Positions 34,601 through 44,789 of a DNA stretch of 64,000 nt are shown here, one piece after another; position 1 is the stretch's first letter; each line of letters starts with the position of its first letter. The stretch comes from Vitis vinifera (Eukaryota > Streptophyta > Magnoliopsida > Vitales > Vitaceae). Both the position numbers and the translations under genes were made by a program. Where the stretch lies: the NCBI RefSeq assembly GCF_030704535.1, contig NC_081819.1, positions 18,572,001 to 18,636,000 on the forward strand, written 5' to 3'. A model generated the notes under the pieces. That model was not told the origin of the DNA. It saw only the letters and a list, made by a program, of their open reading frames with translations, and did not search any database.

Positions 34601-35570
34601 ATCCATGGACCCGACAACAAATATATTATGGTGAGAAAGAAAAGTTCATCAGAAAAGGGAATAATGTGCCTCAAAATCTTTCAAATATCAAGGCCATAAT
34701 CGCCAAACCAAAGGCAATCCAATAAACAAGATGAAAATCATGGAGGACGAAATATATATATATAAAGATGAAGAATGAACATATAAAGAAAAAAAAGCAG
34801 AGTAACCAAACCTGAAAGTTTCGTCTTCTTAGTATGTTCTTCCTCTCCTCAGATCCATGCTCTTCTCCTCAGCTAAAGCTCTCTCTGTTTCTTCCTTTCT
34901 TCTCCCTAAAGCTCTCTGCTCCTTTACACACTCTAACGGCCTGCTCCTAGAGCTCCTGCCAAAACAACCAAAACAAAAGCTCCTCTCCTCTCAAGTGTCT
35001 CTAAAAACTCCCTCCTCTCTGCCTGAAAAACCGTAACCAAAAGCACCACTCTCTTCTAGCTTACTCCCTCTCCCAGTCAAAGCTGCCCAAGCTTTTCTTT
35101 CTCAAAATATCTCTCCATTTTCTCTTCAGTTAACCCAAGAATGGCTTTTTTTCTTTCCTCCCTCTCCAGAATCCTTCCTCTCCAAAGAACCAAAAAAAAA
35201 CCCTCTGCTCTCTTTTTCTTCCTCCCAAAAAGAACCAAACAAAAGCTCTCCCCCTGTCAAGATCTCTGCCGCCCCTTCTCTAATGGAAAAGCATCCTCTG
35301 AAAAGCACTCCACCTCCAGCACCCACCTGCAGCCCCAGGTACCGTCCCCACTACCATGCAGCTGGCAGCCAAAAGCACTCTCTCCTCTGCTCCCCTCAAC
35401 GGTTTGTAGCCTTTTTCATATTCTCTGGACACGTGTCGCACACCCATTGGCTTCCCGAACCCATTATCTGATTCTTCAACAGCCAATGAAGAGGCAACAC
35501 GTGGCCTCCTGAAGCTGCTCCACCTGGAAAAATTTGCTGCAGCAATTACCTCCCAAAATGGGGGTCTACA
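31650..35570 (-). repeat. LTR (5' LTR in element sense), 3921 bp
   Basis: Collinear with 17686-21680 at about 99.5 percent by eye. It carries its own copies of the enolase-like fragment (33388-33516), the 100-codon frame (34276-34578) and the U5 PBS-like 11-mer (31754-31764), and has a short TA tract. The right end TCTACA abuts the target duplication. Confidence 0.92.
33388..33516 (-). pseudogene. Enolase-like fragment, second LTR copy
   Basis: Same as the fragment at 19424-19552. The frame differs only downstream of the enolase-like part (A for T soon after PSGAST). It was present in the LTR before the last transposition. Confidence 0.75.
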
Positions 35571-35575
35571 ATATG
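35571..35575. other. Target site duplication, right copy (ATATG)
   Basis: Matches 17681-17685. The sequence beyond it (AAAGTTCCTGAAATTATGCAG, about 35599-35619) continues the P450 3' flank, as seen by comparison with 56751-56771. Confidence 0.9.
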
Positions 35576-36274
35576 ACAAATAATGTTTTTATTTATTAAA
35601 GTTCCTGAAATTATGCAGTATAATTAATGAATAAAATTGCTGCCCTGTCAATTTACTATTTCATATACGTTGGGGACCAACATTCATTTCATTAAGCTTC
35701 CCTCAGCTTCCTCTCTGTCTCACCACTTGTTGTGTATTCTTGTTTTGTGCCTTATTTAAAAAATACCTTGTTTGTTTTTAAGAAAAAAAGTGTTTTATTT
35801 TTCATAACATAAAAATGTTTTAAAAAATAATTACCAAATAAGCCTTAACATATATATATATATATTTTGAAATGTTGATTTATCTCACTTGTGATCTCAC
35901 TCCTTGTATATCTAGGGTTGAATGATACGTGTAAGGTAATTAAAATTGCGGGTCACGAGCTGAATTATGATTAAAAGGTAGTTGAAACCTTAGTTAAATA
36001 TGATGGGGAATATGGGCTAAGTATGCTAGGAAAGATGGTAGTTTATATTATACAGACGGGTTCATTACAGACGGATATTTTGCATGTGTGTCTATGGAAA
36101 TAGAAGATAAGGAAGGCACACAAAAAGATGACAAGATAAAAAGGGAAAAAGGGAGACTAGGAAGACACATGACAAGGAAGACAAATAGAAAAAAGAGGAA
36201 GGTAAGGAAGACAGGAAAAAATGACAAGACAAAGAATGAGCTTCTCATTCTGTCATGTTTTAACTTTTACCTAA
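35576..36274. other. P450 pseudogene 3' flank, then unassigned DNA
   Basis: About 35576-35720 aligns to the 3' flank of the intact gene ending at 56678 (CCTGTCAATTTACTATT shared). The rest is AT-rich, with a purine-rich tract at about 36090-36240 and a short (TA) run near 35852. Confidence 0.55.
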
Positions 36275-36379
36275 TCTTGGATCTGTTCCCACTCCAAGAT
36301 GCTCCACCAACAGCCTTCTAGACAGTTATTGTAAAGGTTATATAAGCTGAAGTGAAAGCAGCTCGGAGATTGAGAAGCA
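36275..36379 (+). promoter_or_regulatory. Conserved P450 proximal upstream region (fragment copy)
   Basis: Shares GATCTGTTCCCACTCCAAGA, CAGTTATTGTAAAGG and AAGCTGAAGTG-like phrases with the other copies. A clear TATATAAG lies about 40 bp before the ATG. It lacks the upstream TCACGT repeats. Confidence 0.5.
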
Positions 36380-36579
36380 ATGGATTGCACACCACTTGTT
36401 TTTCTACTTCTTCTTCCTTGCTTTGTCTGGTTATGCTTCCATTTCCTCATCCTTGGCTCCACCCATCGGAAATTCTTCCAAGCCAGGCTTCCGCCGGGCC
36501 CCCGCCCTCTACCCATAATCGGGAACCTCCTTGAACTCGGGGACAAGCCCCACCAATCATTCACAACTCTTTCCAAAAC
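36380..36579 (+). pseudogene. Truncated CYP76-type P450, first 67 codons only
   Basis: Encodes the membrane anchor and hinge ([20 protein letters not shown]) up to TTLSKT, then stops matching at 36579. The following sequence (GTTTATGTTTTACTCTCATA) is the start of the block also found at 52397. It is therefore a 5' fragment joined to intergenic DNA by duplication or deletion, not a gene. Confidence 0.9.
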
Positions 36580-38150
36580 GGTTTATGTTTTACTCTCATA
36601 TATTGTAAAATAGGGAGATTATTAATGTTATTAGTATGATTAGATTAAGTTGATAATTTATTTTATTCATTCTGATTTAGGACTTTTATATTCTTCTAGA
36701 AACTCACCTTTTATTACAGATTTAATATCGTTAATCAATATATATAAGTATGAATAGTTATAAAAAAGCTAATAACTTTTAACAAGTATAAAGTAGACTT
36801 TAGGAAATAATAGTTTGAATGACTTTAAACTTAATTGAATTTTTTTTAAATCAAAAGCTCAAGCGCTCATATATGGATTCAAGTGTTATCGTTAGCTAGA
36901 GTGTTCGAAGGCTGAGTTGCCAAATTCTCCAATCTACAAAGTTTTATTTTTTATTTTTTCATATTTTGACAAACTCATTTTAGAAAATTGAGATTTTGAA
37001 AATAACCGATGTCTATTAAGATTTTAGTTTTGGATATGTTAGTAACCTAAAAGTCATTAATTGGTTCTAGTTCATGTATCCTCATAAGTACTTCTCTTTG
37101 CATTTTTTCGATACTCTTGAAGTTAGTTTATATTTCATTTTTAAATTTGTGAGAGAAATTTGCATCCCTCAAGAGGTTGAAAAGTTCATTAAGAATCATG
37201 GTGGTATACAAGATTAGATTGTTTAGGTAATAAGTTGAGCAACAATGACAAGGTAAATATACGTATCTATTCTTCAGATTGATTTATTTATTATTGTCAA
37301 GGTAAATTTAATTTTTATCATTAAATTTTAAAAGTAAAAAGGAACCAAGTTATCAATCATGATTTTCAATTTTTGTTTTTAAAATTTTATTTAGAAACAA
37401 AAATTGAAAATTGAAATGCAATTGAGGCATTCTAAACTATTTATTGAGATGTTGATACTAATAGCCTAAATACCATAGATCCATTTGGAATTTATTGTAA
37501 AATCTTTTTTAATCTCTATTGTTTCTATTAATAACATTCTTACTAGAAATATTTTTTTTGAAAACTAATTTAATATTGACAAAAAAAAAGTTTTGATAAT
37601 GTTTTTGATGATATATTGAAAAAATAAAATTTTGATTTATATAAAAAGTATTCCAAATATAAAATATAATTTGTGAGATTTATACAAATTTATCAATGTC
37701 TGAGCTTTATTAGAAATCATATTTCAAACATTAACAAACACTTTTAATCACCCCAAAATCACTCCTAAACATATTTTTAAATACAAATATGATAAATATA
37801 CTATGTTATAAATAATAAACTTTCTTTCTTCAAATACAACATATAAATATTTTTATTTTTTAAAAGTTTATATTTTAAAGGAATTTTGAGTCAACCTTCT
37901 ATTATGTAATTGATTAGGATTCCAAGATTGCCAGCCTAGTTTGGAATCATTTTAGTGGGGTAAGGAAGATTAACAAATAAATTTCTATTAATTTACAAAA
38001 TCACTGGCAAACCTTTATTAATTAATTAAGATGGGTTGCTCAGTTGCAAGAAGATTATCATTTAAAATATTTATTAATTAAGATATCTTAGCAGATGTGG
38101 TAGATTACTAGAACACCCTTGTTGACGACCGACAGTGTCTAGAGTTCTCG
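36580..38150. repeat. Segmentally duplicated AT-rich block, copy 1
   Basis: Collinear with 52397-54020 over about 1.6 kb, with small indels. Shared phrases include TTAGTTTTGGATATGTTAGTA, GAGGCATTCTAAACTATTTA and TAGTTTGGAATCATTTTAG. It contains no open frame with a recognisable product. It marks the P450 duplication unit. Confidence 0.85.
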
Positions 38151-38951
38151 AACAATATAATATTTCATATTTAGTGAATTTTAACCCATCCCCTCTTATT
38201 AAGATTATAGAATGTTTTTGTGAATTATGACAAATACTAAGTATATAAATAATGATTTCAAATCCAAAGGTTAATTGTACTATAACAAAACCGAGTTTGG
38301 TTTTTTTAAGGGTGATAATGGAAAAGTTAACAAATAAACCATCCTTACTGCCATCAAGAAAGATATTTATCAATTACAAATCTTTATTTTTTAATTATAT
38401 ATTTATATTATATAGAGGTTTTTTTTTTTTTCCTTTGATGAGTCACTTTTAGGTGCCTTTACTTTGACAATTTGACTGGTCTAAATTATCCTTTTTATTA
38501 AATATTTTTAGGTCGTGAACAGATTCGATGGATGGAGTCAAATTGCTATTAGTCTTAAATACATTAGGGATACAAATTAAAGAGATGTTCAGTATAAGGA
38601 AGGGTAAAATTATTAAAAGTGTTGGGTTAAATAATATTGCTATAAACCCATACTTATTTAACACTAATTAATTTTCAAATGAGATAGTAAAAAATACGAG
38701 CATTAATTGATTTTCAAGTGAAATAGTTAAAGATTCGATTTAAGATTTAATACCCTAAACTAGAATTATTGATAATGGAGGTAGATGCTAATATAATTTT
38801 ATATGAAAAAGGTAGATAAAGAATATGCTTCGATTAAGTAATATTGAAAAGGTAAAAGCAAAATTCTAAAAAAACATATATTTTTTTAATGGGTGATGTA
38901 TAGTTGTATTTCCCTTAAAAAGGGAAATAATATACATGTATATGTATATTC
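38151..38951. other. Upstream DNA of P450 gene A, partly absent from gene B
   Basis: About 640 bp (roughly 38160-38790) has no counterpart upstream of gene B. Collinearity resumes at about 38790 (AATATAATTTTATATGAAA against 54050). Both edges share an AATATAAT-like motif. Confidence 0.55.
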
Positions 38952-39366
38952 TATAACGACCCGTTCCTGTAGATATTGTTCGCTTTGGATCCAAATGAGC
39001 CTTCACGGTTTTAAAACACATTTACAAGGTTAAGAAGAGTTCATACTTATATATCACTATGAACTTCCTCCTTATCCGACGTGGGATGTTACAAACACCT
39101 CCCATGCAGATACAACGTCCTTGTTGTGTCCAATGGGATTGTGGGTCAAACAGATGAACACCCATACGGGGCCAAACAAACCCCCACATCGAGGTTGGAG
39201 ATCAACTCTGATACCATTCTGTTACGACTCGCTCCCAACTATGTAGATATTGTCTCATTTGGACCAAAAAGGGTCATTACGATTTTAAAACACGTTGACA
39301 AGGTTAAAAAGAGTCCATACTTATATAACGCCATAAACTTCTCCCTATTCGATGTAGGATGTCACA
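38952..39366 (-). mobile_element. TRIM element with two LTRs and PBS
   Basis: Two imperfect direct repeats, 38952-39093 (142 bp) and 39220-39366 (147 bp), share TGTAGATATTGT, GGTTAA(G/A)AAGAGT and the GACGTGGGATGTTACA / GATGTAGGATGTCACA ends. On the - strand the right repeat is followed by TGGTATCAGAGTTGAT (39201-39216), the initiator tRNA-Met PBS. A purine tract (GGGAGGTGTT) abuts the left repeat. The interior is 126 bp and noncoding. It is too small to code for anything, so it is mobilised in trans. Confidence 0.85.
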
Positions 39367-39950
39367 AAAAAATATATTTACATATACAATATTTTCCAAT
39401 GCCTAAGTCAACACCTTGGCAACACACACATACTCCATTTAAAAAAAATAAAAAATCTAAAGCATACACAAACGATTTATATATTTATTTTCTAAATCTA
39501 AAATTTCTTTTCTTCAATTGATTTTGTTTTCTATTTAATTGAATTTTTCTACATTTTCCTATTTTCATCACAAATTAATTCACATTTATAAATTTCCAAT
39601 CTTTTAATTTAAAAATTAATTTAACCAACCCTAATCTAGATTGAGATCTTCCAAAAAATATCTAAAGTTTTTAAAACTAATTAACGAATATAAAATATTA
39701 ATTTATGAATTAAAATCTTATTTGAAAAATTGATCTTCAAATCTTAAACCTCTAAATCTTCAACCCTATATTATCAAATCTTTCTGATTTTTATGTAAAA
39801 GAGTTTTATAAATAGAAAATATAGAAAAAATCTAATTTATATTTAGGGATTTTAAATATGAAATAACTTTTTTACCCTTATTAAATTACTTTAATTAATT
39901 TATTAATTTTTAAATTATGATTTTACCCTAAATTGGTTAGACGCATTACA
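39367..39950. other. AT-rich remainder of an insertion upstream of P450 gene A
   Basis: Absent from the gene B upstream region. The whole 38952-39950 stretch (999 bp) is flanked by TATTC at 38947-38951 and 39951-39955, so the TRIM and this stretch may have arrived together. Confidence 0.5.
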
Positions 39951-39954
39951 TATT

Positions 39955-40213
39955 CCTAGTGCGGTCACGTTACCAATCGTTGACCTGTTTTCACCCCTCA
40001 CATGTATATTCCTTGTGCGGTCACGTTTACCCAATCGTTTATCTGTTACCACCCCAATAATTATTATTATTTCTTTTCCTGGAGCGATGACGTTTTACCT
40101 AGTTTTGGATCTGTTCCCACTCCAAGATGCTCGATCGGCAGCCTTGGAAACAGTTATATTCTGAAGGTAGAAGGTATAAGCTGAAGTGCAAGCAGCTGAG
40201 AGATTGAAAAGCA
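39955..40213 (+). promoter_or_regulatory. P450 gene A promoter with tandem TCACGT repeats
   Basis: Three imperfect repeat units carry GCGGTCACGTT (39961-39971), GCGGTCACGTT (40017-40027) and GCGATGACGTT (40084-40094). Each is followed by an AATCGTT-GATCTGTT-CCACC-like tail. ACGT cores are typical of bZIP-type sites (family knowledge). A TATA-like TATAAG lies at 40175-40180, only 33 bp before the ATG, so the real TATA box may be further upstream. Confidence 0.6.
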
Positions 40214-43152
40214 ATGGATTACACCCCACTTGTTCTTCTACTTCTTCTTCCTTCCTTTGTCTGGTTATGCTTCCATTTCCTCATCCTTGGCTCCACCCAT
40301 CGGAAATCCTTCCAAGCCAGGCTTCCGCCGGGCCCCCGCCCTCTACCCATCATCGGGAACCTCCTTGAACTCGGGGACAAGCCCCACCATTCATTCACTA
40401 CTCTTTCCAAAAAGTATGGCCCTTTGATGTCTCTCAAGCTAGGAAGCATCACCACCATAGTCATTTCCTCTCCAGAAACAGCCCAACAAGTGCTAAACAA
40501 AAAAGACCAAACCTTTTCCGGCAGGACAGTTCCCAATGCCATCCAAGTTGCCAGCCATCACCATTTTTCAATAGGGTTTTTACCAGCATCGGCTCATTGG
40601 CGGAACCTCAGGAAGATTTGCAGCATGCAGATATTTTCCTTGCAACGTGTTGACGCCTTCCATGGCCTGCGCCAAAAAGTTGTGCAACAACTTCTGGATC
40701 ATGCTCATGAAAGTTGCAGCAGCGGTCGGGCAGTCGATATTGGCAGAGCAGCCTTCACAATCGCCCTCAACCTTTTATCGAACACTGTTTTCTCTGTTGA
40801 TTTGGCTCACTATGATTCCAATTTGTCACAAGAGTTCAAGGAACTTATATGGAGTATACTGGTAGAAGTTGGAAAGCCTAATCTTGCAGACTTCTTTCCG
40901 GGCCTTAGATTGGTTGATCCACAAGGAATACATAAAAGGATGTCGGTTTATTTTAATAAACTGTTCGACGTTTTTGACAGTTTTATCAATCAAAGGTTAC
41001 AGTTACGAGCTTCTTCCACAGACAACGATGTATTAGACGCCCTCCTCAATCTCAACAAACAGCATGACCATGAGTTGAGCTGCAATGATATCAGACATCT
41101 GCTTGTGGTAAGTATAGTATCGAATTTTTGTTGGGTCAATGGAAAGTTTAATACAAATACATCGATGGAGAAACATGAAATACACAGTTAAAACATAATA
41201 TAAATCGATCGACTGAATAATAGAACATATTATAAAAAAATAGAAACAGATACATATTGGTCCCCAAAAATCCTGAGCTTACCATTCTTTGTATCTCCTC
41301 TTGAATCACAAGTCTTTGTAGTTTGTATAAGCTCATCCTTCTCTCATAATTTTTTCCTCTCATAACTTAAAATATTTATGAAGATATTCTTATTAGTTCT
41401 CTTATTCAAAGAAATATATTTCAATTAGGAATTTGATACACTCCCAATAATCTCGGTTCTAGTACTCTCTACTCTCTTTTTCAGTTCAATTTTATTCTAG
41501 TGCCTCCTCATATGACCATGGGTGTGAAATCATGTTGCCTTTTACACGGCATCGTTCATGTTTTCTGTGCTTCTTTCCTTTGTTTCTCAATAATAGACTC
41601 CATCAAATGACAATTCCAAGTTTCCGGAAATCATGATATCTATCTTCTCCAAATCTATCATATAAGAATTTTGGGTCAAAGTAGCTTTTGACGGAAACAA
41701 AAAATCAACTTTAGGCCTGTGTTGAAACAATTGTTCAAACTAACCTTCTTCTATTATTTATTTATTTTTAAATTAAAACTGCATTTCTTCCTTCTCTTCC
41801 ACCCGTACACCCATTACCATTGACCCATCGCTGGCGACGTTGCTGTCGGTCACTCCGTCCCCCCTTCTTCGGTCGACTTCAACCATTTCTCCCTTCGCTT
41901 GTTTCCTTCTTTCCCTATTTCTCTTCTCTCTCTCCATCCTACCCATCATACCCATTTTTCCTTTCCTTCAACTTCGGCTGCTACTCATTGCCAACCAGCG
42001 ATGTCATCCCATCCTTGCTGATGATGCCCACGGTTGCCGCCACCTAGACCCATACTTCCATCTTCAATTTTTATTTTTTAAATAACTTTTAAAATAATAA
42101 TAATAATAATAATAATAAAAGATGCTGATGGGAGAGAAAGAGGTTTTTAATATTTTTTTTTAAATAATAATATTAAAAGATGCTGATGGAAGAGAAAGAG
42201 ACCGTTTCGAACAAAAGATCCAAAAGAGTGCCAAAATCCACATTTGTTTGGTCAACGAGGTTATTTTTAACAAACTCATCATATAAAGCCGTGTGGGGCA
42301 CAAAGCTTTGCAGTTTTTAACAAATGGGAAGCTTTTGTCCTTTTCTGGAAAGCTAGTACGGAGAAAGTGTCGGAAAAGAGCAGTGTCACTTCATAATTGA
42401 TATGTAATTATTTTCTTCGTGTCCTGAAGTGCAGTGGAATATCAATATGAAGAACTTAATTAGTGAGCCTGGTACTGAGACTAAGCATGGCTTTTTTCAG
42501 TTAAAAGACTGCTAGTTTAGTTAATATATGTACTATTCTTTCTCAGGACCTATTTTCTGCGGGGACAGACACCACTTCGAGCACGATAGAGTGGGCAATG
42601 GCTGAGTTATTAAACAACCCTAAGGCAATGGCGAAAGCTCGAGATGAACTCAGTCAAGTCGTAGGCAAAGACAGGATAGTTGAAGAATCAGACATCTCAA
42701 AGCTCCCTTATCTACATGCAGTAGTGAAAGAAACCTTCAGGTTGCACCCACCCGCTCCATTCCTACTCCCCAGAAAGGCAGAAATGGACTCAGAAATTTT
42801 AGGTTATGCGGTGCCCAAGAATGCACAAGTCATCATCAATGTGTGGGCTATTGGCAGAGATTCGAAGACATGGTCGGACCCACATTCTTTTGGGCCCGAA
42901 AGGTTTTTGGAGTGTGATATTGATGTCAAGGGCCGAGATTTCCAACTCATTCCCTTCGGCGCTGGAAGAAGAATCTGTCCTGGATTGCTTTTAGGCCGTA
43001 GGATGGTGCACTTGGTGTTGGCTTCTCTTCTTCACTCCTTTGATTGGAAACTTGAAGGTGGTATGAAACCGGAAGACATGGACATGAGTGAGACGTTTGG
43101 GTTTTCAGTACGAAAAGCCCAACCCCTCCGGGTTGTTCCTATCAAACCGTGA
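40214..43152 (+). CDS. CYP76-type cytochrome P450, gene A (intact, 499 aa)
   Basis: Exon 1 is 40214-41107 (298 codons) and exon 2 is 42547-43152 (201 codons plus stop), joined in phase 0 across a 1439-bp GT-AG intron. It has an ER signal anchor (residues 5-25), hinge [13 protein letters not shown] (37-49), I-helix [12 protein letters not shown] (303-314, Thr307 for oxygen activation), ETFR (360-363), a PERF box, and heme loop [11 protein letters not shown] (434-444, ligand Cys442). Length and motifs are those of a working microsomal monooxygenase that takes electrons from NADPH-P450 reductase. The sequence resembles CYP76 enzymes such as geraniol 8-hydroxylase, so monoterpenol oxidation is plausible but not shown. 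It shares about 90 percent of residues (estimate by eye) with gene B at 54499. The subfamily cannot be fixed without alignment. Confidence 0.93.
41690..42240. other. Insertion-like block in the gene A intron
   Basis: The gene B intron is 680 bp and lacks this part. The block contains a C/T-rich stretch (41785-42060), an (AAT)n tract (about 42092-42117) and a duplicated AAAAGATGCTGATGG-AGAGAAAGAG phrase on either side of a T-rich run (42116 and 42174). No transposon family was identified. Confidence 0.5.
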
Positions 43153-43680
43153 TTTATCTTCGGCTAAGGATCAACTCAGAGAAATTTGAAAAATCTCACA
43201 TGGATCATTATATCATGAAGTAATTTCAAGCTTGCCTAAGCTTTGCTCTCTGTCTCACCACTGGTTTTGTTTATTCCTCAAATAAAGACAGTTCTGTTGA
43301 AATAATAATTCGTCTTAACAGAATTTTAGGAATTTGAGAAACATTAAAGTTTCTTATGTTAAATAGGACTTGTAGTTAAGTATCAATTGAAGTCATAATA
43401 CAAGTATGATTAATTTATTATAATAACAAAAATATTATTAATACCCAATTATATGAGCTCCAACTCGAGCCATAAGATTGAGGAAGGTGAAAGGTCAAAT
43501 CAAAGCTAAAATACTAGGTAATATGCAAAATAACAAAAAAAGTTTCAGTTTTATTGAAGTTATATAAATAATAACTTAATTCATCTTTAACTCCTAAAAT
43601 TCACAAGTAAGAATTTTGATAATTGATGTATTAAGACACATGTCTTATTTATGTCTCATGATTTATGGATCTAATGAATG
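43153..43680. other. 3' flank of P450 gene A
   Basis: Starts with sequence shared with gene B's 3' side (AAGCTTGCCTAAGCTTTGCT, TCTCACCACTGG). An AATAAA at about 43279-43284 could serve for polyadenylation. The remainder is unassigned. Confidence 0.5.
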
Positions 43681-44768
43681 ATGGTTATAAACAACGATGA
43701 AAATATTGGTAATTATGGATATATCGGTACTTCGATTTATGAATACAACGGTGGATATTTTGAAAAGAAAATATCAATAGACCTAAAATAGATCAAAATT
43801 CACGAAAATGTAAAAAAAAACCTTATAAAAATATAATTAAAAGTATAATAAACATTTTAAAGTTATTTTATTAAAGAATTAGATATACGTAGGATATGAT
43901 TTATTATATTTAATAATAATATTGTATGTATCGATAAAAAATATATATTTTATAAATGTACATTTATTATTAAATTATATTAAATATTATTTCATAATAA
44001 TATTGTGATATTTAATTATAATATGTCTAATTTTAAAATATATTTAATATTAAAATTATGATCCATTTAATTTAATTATATTAGGAAATATAAAATAAAT
44101 GATAATACATGTACAATGTTTTAATATTTACTTAATCTATTAATGATATTAAAAATACTATGAAAAAAATTATGATGATAATTTTTATATTTTTTATAAT
44201 CAATTAAATGAGATTTTTTTATTTAATTTGTTTTCTAAAATATTCTTTTAATATTTTATTTATATACTGACTTTTAATATGCATATGTTTGGTACATTGA
44301 TATTTACAAAGGGCATAGTTGCCCTAATGGTAGACATATGTTATAGTATGAGGTTCAGTCCCCTTACTTGCAAACAATTGGAAGATATTTTTTGAGCTGC
44401 AAAAAATTAAAGGCAAATCACTTTGACTAGGGGCCCGTCCGCTTTGACTGGGGGAGGGAGCCTGAAGCATGGCGTGCAAAAAAAATTAAAGGTAAGGGCA
44501 AGCTTTGACAAATTGGAGCATTTTTCCCCCCGAAATATTGCTAAAAAATCGATGTTAAATTGCCGAAATAATGGCGATTTTCTGCCATGACAACTGATTA
44601 ATTGGAAAAATCGGCGATTTATCGCCTCTAATCAATATATCAACGATTTTTTGACGATATTTACTGAATTTTTTCATCTTCGATATATCAACATGATATA
44701 TTATGTTGAAGCCTTCCGATACATGATATATCGGTGATATATCACGATATTTTTATCCATGGTTACAA
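43681..44768. mobile_element. Possible fold-back DNA element
   Basis: The left end (GGTTATAAACAACGATGAAAA, GGATATATCGG) and the reverse complement of the right end (GTAACCATGGATAAAAATATCG, GATATATCACCGATATATC) resemble each other imperfectly. The right end also has strong GATATATCGGTGATATATC palindromes. No transposase. Boundaries are approximate and the class is unknown. Confidence 0.35.
44310..44500 (+). mobile_element. Possible tRNA-derived SINE
   Basis: An A-box-like TTGCCCTAATGG (about 44321-44332) lies about 30 bp before a B-box-like GGTTCAGTCCC (about 44352-44362), the spacing seen in pol III promoters. The downstream part ends in an A-rich AAAAAAAATTAAAGG. No cloverleaf, so it is not a tRNA gene. 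No target duplication was confirmed. Confidence 0.35.
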
Positions 44769-44789
44769 TACAATGATCGATTCAAAAGA

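Larger units (their letters stand above)
17686..35570 (-). mobile_element. Large non-autonomous LTR retrotransposon, gag-like ORFs and no pol
   Basis: Two long direct repeats (17686-21680 and 31650-35570) enclose a 10-kb interior, with ATATG duplicated at both ends. The coding sense is the - strand: the PBS lies beside the right LTR, and the gag-like ORFs read leftwards. By eye I count only about 20 substitutions between the LTRs (roughly 0.5 percent) plus one microsatellite length difference, so insertion was recent. The interior has gag-type ORFs (28026-29476 and 26951-27616) but no reverse transcriptase, integrase or RNase H signature on either strand. It therefore probably needs enzymes from an autonomous relative. 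Four-kb LTRs and an Arg-type PBS recall the Tat/Ogre branch of Ty3/gypsy (family knowledge). The remaining interior is mostly minisatellites. Confidence 0.9.
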
